Under the pieces are notes generated by a model. The model searched no databases, had not been told where the DNA came from, and was given only the letters and a program-made list of their open reading frames with translations. A stretch of 64,000 bases of DNA from Caldilineaceae bacterium. GTDB lineage: Bacteria; Chloroflexota; Anaerolineae; Caldilineales; Caldilineaceae. Of the stretch, positions 59,113 to 64,000 are shown piece after piece; the first letter of the stretch is position 1; each line of letters begins with the position of its first letter. Where the stretch lies: assembly GCA_022842065.1 (NCBI GenBank), contig JALHQH010000009.1, forward strand, positions 130,243 to 194,242. The letters run 5' to 3'. A program made the translations under genes and the position numbers.

Positions 59113-60914
59113 TCACGATTACTGCCCGACAGGCTATCGACATTCCAGCTTGGGCGCTGCTGCAACGGCGTCTGTTGACCGACATGAGCGAAGCCGCGCT
59201 CTGGTTTGCCGACCGCTATCTTCGCCCCGACGGCACGCTGATCTGGGCGCGCACAGAATGGGCGGGGATGGATGGTTCAGACGATGCCTACGAAAGCGTC
59301 TATAATTTCCCTCTGCTCTACTTTTTGGGGGGCGATAGTCGTCTGCTGCCTTTGGCCCAACATGCCTGGGATGGGATCACCTGGCAATTTACCGGTTATG
59401 GCCAAATCCACCGCGAGTTTGATGCCTATTATGATTGGATGCACCACGGCGAGAGCTATCTCTTTCTCTACTATCTGAGTATGGCCGGCCCTTATGGCCT
59501 TAAGGAACGGGCGCGAGCCGAGCGCTTCGCCAATTTCTACACCGGTGATGACCCGGACGCGCCCAACTATGACCCGGCGCTACGCCTGATCCGCTCACCC
59601 TTGACCGGCAGCCGCGGACCTCGTTTTGTCACTACCGCCGAAGATTGGGCGGAGTTGCGTGGCATCTATTCACAATATAGCGCGCCTTTCACCGATCTGC
59701 CTGGGGTCCAGAACTACATCGCCGACTGGACTGATCCCGTGGTCTTTGCGCAAATTTTGGAAAAGTTCAACACCCATATTGCCCGTGGCGATGTCCCCCT
59801 CAATCTGCTCGCCACCACGTTGGTGACCCACGCCTTTCTTGTCACTGGCGACGAGCGCTATCGCCATTGGGTGCTCGATTATCTGGCCGCTTGGCACGAA
59901 CGCACGGCCCAAAATGGCGGCATCACGCCCGACAACGTGGGACTGAGTGGTCAGATCGGCGAATACAACGATGGCAAATGGTGGGGCGGCTATTATGGTT
60001 GGGGCTGGCCCCATGGCGGACGCACCTTGCTCGAAGCGACCGCTGCGGCCGGTATGAACGCGCTGCTGCTCAGCGGCGGCGCGACCGCACACCTTGATCT
60101 CTTCCGCAGCCAGTGGGATTGGCTATGGGCGCAGGGCAAAGAACAAAACGGCGAATGGCAGTTGCCCTTCTGGTATGATGACAAAGGGTGGCGCGAATAC
60201 CGTCCCGCTGACCCACGACTGCCCATCCTGGTTTGGAGCCTGACGCAGCGTGCCGCAGATCGCGAACGGGTTGAGCGCATTCTTGGTCAACAAGATTGGA
60301 ACACGGTCAACGAGACCGGTTGGGGTGACGAGGGCAACGTGCGCGCCTGGTATCGCTTTATCCATGGCAACCTCCCCACTTTCCCAGAACAAGTCTTACA
60401 CAGCGGCCAACGCCACCTGGCGCGACGATTGGCACAAATCCGCAGCGAGCCGACTGATCCGCAGCGGTGGCCCCCTGTAAGTCGCTGGGAAAACGATGTC
60501 CACCACTGGCTGAACCGCAACCCCGTCAGTTGTGAAGGATTGGTGCAGACCATGCTGGGCGCACCAATGCCCATCTATCATGGTGGGTTGCTCCATGCCC
60601 AGCTTGCCTATTTTGACGAAGCTGCCGCCCGCCCTGGCCTGCCTCCCGATGTGGCCGCGCTGGTCGAGCAGGTGGATGAACAGGGCGTGGTGGTGCAGTT
60701 GATCAACCTCAACCCACTACGCCGCGCGGTTGTGCGAGTGCAGGGGGGCGCCTTTGGCGAACACGTCATCACACTGGTGACTGATCTGGCAACAGGAGTG
60801 ACGACGGCGGTCAACGATCCAGCACTAGGCGTCGAACTTGCCCCTGCTGCTGGATTGCGCGCCCGCCTGGATTTACAACGTTTTGCGCGGACACCAGCCT
60901 ATCAACGATCGTAA
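59109..60914 (+). CDS. Large protein of unknown function, probable toroid-type glycan-active enzyme
   Basis: A 601-residue cytoplasmic protein I cannot assign to a named family. It is rich in Trp, Tyr and His, with YDWMHHGESYLFLYYLSMAGPY, QIGEYNDGKWWGGYYGWGWP and DEGNVRAWYRFIHGNLPTF; the spacing of helix-like segments suggests an (alpha/alpha)6-barrel, as in many glycoside hydrolases and polysaccharide lyases, followed by a small beta-sandwich (VVVQLINLNPLRRAVVRVQGG). No signal peptide. The start is uncertain: ATG 59109 or 59100, both without a good ribosome-binding site. It lies before a VanX-like peptidase and an alpha-galactosidase, so a carbohydrate substrate is likely. Confidence 0.75.
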   Translation: MITITARQAIDIPAWALLQRRLLTDMSEAALWFADRYLRPDGTLIWARTEWAGMDGSDDAYESVYNFPLLYFLGGDSRLLPLAQHAWDGITWQFTGYGQIHREFDAYYDWMHHGESYLFLYYLSMAGPYGLKERARAERFANFYTGDDPDAPNYDPALRLIRSPLTGSRGPRFVTTAEDWAELRGIYSQYSAPFTDLPGVQNYIADWTDPVVFAQILEKFNTHIARGDVPLNLLATTLVTHAFLVTGDERYRHWVLDYLAAWHERTAQNGGITPDNVGLSGQIGEYNDGKWWGGYYGWGWPHGGRTLLEATAAAGMNALLLSGGATAHLDLFRSQWDWLWAQGKEQNGEWQLPFWYDDKGWREYRPADPRLPILVWSLTQRAADRERVERILGQQDWNTVNETGWGDEGNVRAWYRFIHGNLPTFPEQVLHSGQRHLARRLAQIRSEPTDPQRWPPVSRWENDVHHWLNRNPVSCEGLVQTMLGAPMPIYHGGLLHAQLAYFDEAAARPGLPPDVAALVEQVDEQGVVVQLINLNPLRRAVVRVQGGAFGEHVITLVTDLATGVTTAVNDPALGVELAPAAGLRARLDLQRFARTPAYQRS

Positions 60915-60933
60915 ACAATCAGATTGAGGTAAG

Positions 60934-61797
60934 ATGACCAACACAACCAATGAAGATGCCCGGCGCACGTTCTGGGCGGCAAAAATGGATGAAGCCTATG
61001 AATTTATGGGGCAGATCCGTCAATATCCCGTAAATGAATGTGGCGAGCCAGTCGTTTCACTGGTGGACGCGGTACGGTCGGCAGGGGTGGAAGTCGCCTT
61101 CTCAGATCGCCCCCACGTTCAGGGTCTACCGCGGCTCTACTGGCTGCGCGCCGGCTTGATCGATGATTTTATCAATTGTTGCCGTGCCATGAATGAGCGC
61201 GGCTGGATCATGAAGGTGGAAGATGCCTTTCGCACCTTGACCATGCAGAAGTTCCTGGCCCGCGCGCCCTATACCTTCGACGTGGTGCTGGAACGGCTGC
61301 TCTGGGAATGTAACGGTGCGCAACCGCCGGTGGAATTGATGACGCGGCGAGTCGCGGCGTTAGTGGCGGCTGCACCGAAAGTAGGCACGCACATGTCGGG
61401 TAGTGCCATCGACATCTCAGTATTGGATCGCACGACGGGAAGTGAAATCGACCGTGGTCGCCCCTATCTGGAAATGTCCGAGTTGACTCCAATGGATTCG
61501 CCCTTTATCTCTGCTGCAGCCAGCGCCAACCGGGTGGCGATCACGGCGCTGATGGCAAACCATGGCTTTATCACCTATCCCTGGGAGTTTTGGCATTACA
61601 ACCAGGGCGATGCCTATGACCATTATCTCAACAAAACCGGCAAAGCCGCGCGCTACGGTGCAGTCGATGTAAATTTGGCCGATGGCAGCGTGCAAGCCAT
61701 TGCCGACCCGTTGACCCCGCTCAACTTGTACGCGGAGATCGAAAGCGAGATGCGGGCGGCAGTGGAACGACGGGCCACGAGGAGTAGCAAACGATGA
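60934..61797 (+). CDS. D-alanyl-D-alanine dipeptidase-like protein (VanX/M15D family)
   Basis: A 287-residue zinc peptidase of the VanX/DdpX type. THMSGSAIDISVLD supplies His153 and Asp160 (the SxHxxGxAxD motif), and YPWEFWHYNQ supplies catalytic Glu218 and zinc ligand His221. Such enzymes cleave D-Ala-D-Ala or related dipeptides. No signal peptide is visible, so it would act in the cytoplasm, for example on imported cell-wall fragments. TTGAGGTAAG precedes the ATG. It overlaps the alpha-galactosidase gene by four bases (ATGA), an unusual partnership of cell-wall and galactoside functions. Confidence 0.87.
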   Translation: MTNTTNEDARRTFWAAKMDEAYEFMGQIRQYPVNECGEPVVSLVDAVRSAGVEVAFSDRPHVQGLPRLYWLRAGLIDDFINCCRAMNERGWIMKVEDAFRTLTMQKFLARAPYTFDVVLERLLWECNGAQPPVELMTRRVAALVAAAPKVGTHMSGSAIDISVLDRTTGSEIDRGRPYLEMSELTPMDSPFISAAASANRVAITALMANHGFITYPWEFWHYNQGDAYDHYLNKTGKAARYGAVDVNLADGSVQAIADPLTPLNLYAEIESEMRAAVERRATRSSKR

Positions 61798-63935
61798 CAA
61801 CAAATCAAGCCACATGGTGCGAGCTAATCGTTCAAAACGAACCCCAGCCCACGCTCTGCTATCGCACGGCCATGACCGTCTACGAAGAATCGCTGATCCG
61901 TGGCCGCTTGGTCGGGCGTGCCTGGAATGGTGCCGGTTTTGTCAATGGCTGGGAAGAAGGGACACGCCTCGATCCTGCCAAACACCCGACACCCCAAGCT
62001 TTTTGGCTAGAAATCGATGGGCAGTTGTTGGCCTCGCATTGGGAATGGGTCAACCTGGCGCAAACCCAGGAAGCGACCGGGTTGCATGTGGTTCTGACCC
62101 TACGCCATACCCATCGCCCCGTGACCGTGGCGATCCATACGTTGCTCGATGGTACAGCAATCTTGACGCGTTGGTTGGCGGTCACGAACACAGGCACACA
62201 ACCCGCGGCACTGAGCGCCGCCTATCCGTGGAGTGGCGTCTTGCAGACAACCGCGCGTTGGCGCGCCCACTTGCCCAGTGCTGAATCCCCGCTCTATTCA
62301 TTGGGCTACATGGCAAACCCCCATTGGGGCAACGAGGGCGACTTTCGCTGGCACGATCTGCCGAATGCCACCTATCAAGTCAATGGGCGCTATCGCCGCG
62401 ACCGGCACCGCCATCCTATGTTTGTGTTGCGCAACAATGCCACCGGTGAGCATTTTATTGCCCAGTTGGCCTGGTCGGGTGGTTATGCTTTTGAATTCGA
62501 CTTGGATGCCGATCTAGGGACAACCGACCAAGCGGCGCGCCTCTTCTTTCGCGCCGGGCCGGATGCACCAGCACCGCAGCGCGTAATCGCTGCCGGGGAA
62601 ACGGTGAATACGCCCGAATTACATCTGGGCATGACCTTTGGTGATCTCGATACGGCGATCCAAGCGATGCACGACCATCTGCGGCGGAGCGTCTTTGCCC
62701 CACAACCGCGCGGGCGCGGTGGCTGGATCGAAGCAGGCATCGGCCCAGAAATTGAGATCACCGCCGCGCATGTCTTACACCAGATCGAATCGGCGGCAAC
62801 TTTTGGGGCTGAAGTCTTTTTTATCGACGCCAGTTGGTATGCCAAACCGCGCAGTCACTGGTGGCACACCGTGGGCGATTGGAGCGTGGATCGGGAACGT
62901 TTTCCGGATGGCATCAAGCCCTTCCGTGAGCGCGTGCACAGTCATGGCATGTTGTGGGGTTTGTGGATGGATGCCGAGCGCGTTGGCAAGGAAAGCCAAG
63001 TTTATCAAGAGCATCCTGATTGGCTAGCCGTGGCCTATGACCCAGAAACGCCGCTGGGCAATATGCTCGACCTGACCAAGCCGGAGGTAGCCCAGTGGAT
63101 GGAAGCGCAGATCAGCCGCGTGATCAGCGAGAACGATCTGGATTTTTTCCGACTCGATTACAACGTGGCATGGATGGGGCCGGGGGCACAGAATGAGCAG
63201 GCTGGCTTTATCGAGAATGGGCACTGGCGCTATTACGAGGCGCTCTATGCTATCTATGAGCGGCTGCGCGCCAAGTTCCCCAACGTCATCTTTGAAAATT
63301 GTGCCGGTGGCGGTGGGCGTACAGACATTGGTATGGTACGCCGTTTTAGCCACACCTGGGTCACAGATTGGCAGATTGCGCCGCGCGCCTTTACCATCAC
63401 CAACGGCATGACGATGGCGCTGCCGCCTGAATATGTGGATCGGCTGGTCGCTGGGCAAAATGGGCATCTCACCGGCGACTTCGATTTTCAGACGCGGCTG
63501 CTGCTCTTTGTGCGTCCAACCTTAGCCTTCTTCAACCCGCTGGGAGTCGGCTGGAATCCACAGCAATTGGAACGCTTGCGCCACTTTATCGATCTCTACA
63601 AAAACTTTGTGCGTCCCTATATGGACACAGGACGCATCTACCACCACACGCCAACCTTCACCGGGCCAGAACCACAAGGATGGGGGGTGCTTGAATTAGC
63701 CTCAGCTGATCGCACCAAAGCCATTGCCGGCGTCTTTCAGCTATCGGCACCGCAGCACCGTGAATATCTACTACGCCTGCGCGGACTTGATCTATCCCGT
63801 CGCTATCGGGTAATCTTTGACAACAGCAATCAGTGTTGTGAACTCGACGGCTTTACGTTGATGCACCGCGGCGTGTCGATCCGCGTGGAAGGCCCGCTGA
63901 CATCCGAATTATTGCTCCTAGAGGCGGTAGGCTAA
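61794..63935 (+). CDS. Alpha-galactosidase, glycoside hydrolase family 36
   Basis: A 713-residue GH36 retaining alpha-galactosidase. An N-terminal beta-supersandwich leads to the TIM barrel: FFIDASWYAKPRSHWWHTVGDW, then FFRLDYNVAW with the nucleophile Asp455, then ENCAGGGGRTD and SHTWVTDWQ with the acid/base Asp525, and a C-terminal beta-sandwich. No signal peptide, so it acts on imported alpha-galactosides or galactose-capped glycans. Translation is coupled to the upstream peptidase by a four-base overlap. It is the last complete gene in the window. Confidence 0.93.
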   Translation: MTTNQATWCELIVQNEPQPTLCYRTAMTVYEESLIRGRLVGRAWNGAGFVNGWEEGTRLDPAKHPTPQAFWLEIDGQLLASHWEWVNLAQTQEATGLHVVLTLRHTHRPVTVAIHTLLDGTAILTRWLAVTNTGTQPAALSAAYPWSGVLQTTARWRAHLPSAESPLYSLGYMANPHWGNEGDFRWHDLPNATYQVNGRYRRDRHRHPMFVLRNNATGEHFIAQLAWSGGYAFEFDLDADLGTTDQAARLFFRAGPDAPAPQRVIAAGETVNTPELHLGMTFGDLDTAIQAMHDHLRRSVFAPQPRGRGGWIEAGIGPEIEITAAHVLHQIESAATFGAEVFFIDASWYAKPRSHWWHTVGDWSVDRERFPDGIKPFRERVHSHGMLWGLWMDAERVGKESQVYQEHPDWLAVAYDPETPLGNMLDLTKPEVAQWMEAQISRVISENDLDFFRLDYNVAWMGPGAQNEQAGFIENGHWRYYEALYAIYERLRAKFPNVIFENCAGGGGRTDIGMVRRFSHTWVTDWQIAPRAFTITNGMTMALPPEYVDRLVAGQNGHLTGDFDFQTRLLLFVRPTLAFFNPLGVGWNPQQLERLRHFIDLYKNFVRPYMDTGRIYHHTPTFTGPEPQGWGVLELASADRTKAIAGVFQLSAPQHREYLLRLRGLDLSRRYRVIFDNSNQCCELDGFTLMHRGVSIRVEGPLTSELLLLEAVG

Positions 63936-64000
63936 AATCGATGTCTGTTAGTTTGTAAAGTATACAAGCATTACAGCCATCACTTTTTCATTTATCAACC
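63936..64000. other. Right edge of window, no gene seen
   Basis: These 65 bases after the alpha-galactosidase hold a GTATAC motif (AGTATACAAG near 63959) but no coding start or terminator hairpin. Confidence 0.6.

Noticed and set aside
60934..61797. Vancomycin-resistance gene vanX
   Set aside because: No vanH, vanA-type ligase or two-component genes are near; only the peptidase family is supported.

Overview
The window reads as chromosomal DNA of a heterotrophic bacterium, most likely a Chloroflexota member of the Caldilineae/Anaerolineae type. This is inferred from gene style: sugar-binding lipoproteins with a Tat-like SRRxFL leader followed by a lipobox, many bacterial PhyH-type dioxygenases beside Gfo/Idh/MocA oxidoreductases and enolase-superfamily enzymes, and dense palindromic and short-tandem repeats in almost every intergenic gap. 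No ribosomal or other phylogenetic marker is present, so the assignment is tentative. No tRNA, rRNA, CRISPR array or intact insertion sequence was seen.

Layout. 1-6.6 kb: the end of a small nucleotidyltransferase-like gene, an MDR dehydrogenase and an NAD-epimerase (+), a GH3 glycosidase and a class I aminotransferase (-), and an alpha/beta hydrolase (+). 6.6-10.5 kb: a minus-strand carbohydrate ABC import operon (binding protein, two permeases) with a strong promoter, a palindromic operator-like site and a clear terminator. 10.7-11.7 kb: a D-2-hydroxyacid dehydrogenase. 12.1-24.3 kb: a 3272-residue non-ribosomal peptide synthetase with order A-T-C-A-T-C-A-T followed by an unusual reductase-like terminal domain, then a P-type ATPase without the usual CPx motif. 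24.3-26.4 kb: a HigBA-like toxin-antitoxin pair and an MFS transporter. 26.9-41.4 kb: a plus-strand catabolic island of PhyH dioxygenases, two enolase-superfamily proteins, Gfo/Idh/MocA oxidoreductases, three SDRs, a conserved unknown and one AAA/nuclease gene. 41.5-64 kb: a long import-and-degradation region with four binding proteins, five permeases, three more dioxygenases, an UlaG-like metallo-hydrolase, an RraA-like aldolase, a dehydrogenase remnant, an unknown protein of toroid-enzyme character, a VanX-like dipeptidase and a GH36 alpha-galactosidase.

How the genes fit together. The transport genes import oligosaccharides or sugar derivatives; none of the three systems has its own ATPase, so a shared MsiK-type ATPase elsewhere is implied. 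The glycosidases, sugar oxidoreductases, dehydratases and aldolase suggest stepwise breakdown of modified sugars or sugar acids. Eight dioxygenases in about 31 kb suggest oxidative removal of substituents such as O- or N-methyl groups, but that is inference.

The most unusual item is the synthetase. Its adenylation pockets read as Phe, then Val-like, then an unassigned third residue. The chain appears to end in a domain resembling cyanobacterial acyl-ACP reductase (AAR), with the TTG motif, a nucleotide-binding glycine motif and an aligned cysteine, so a tripeptide aldehyde is predicted. Its coding sequence also carries in-frame tandem repeats at equivalent linkers, two of them of families also found between genes, and its stop codon lies inside a palindromic repeat element.
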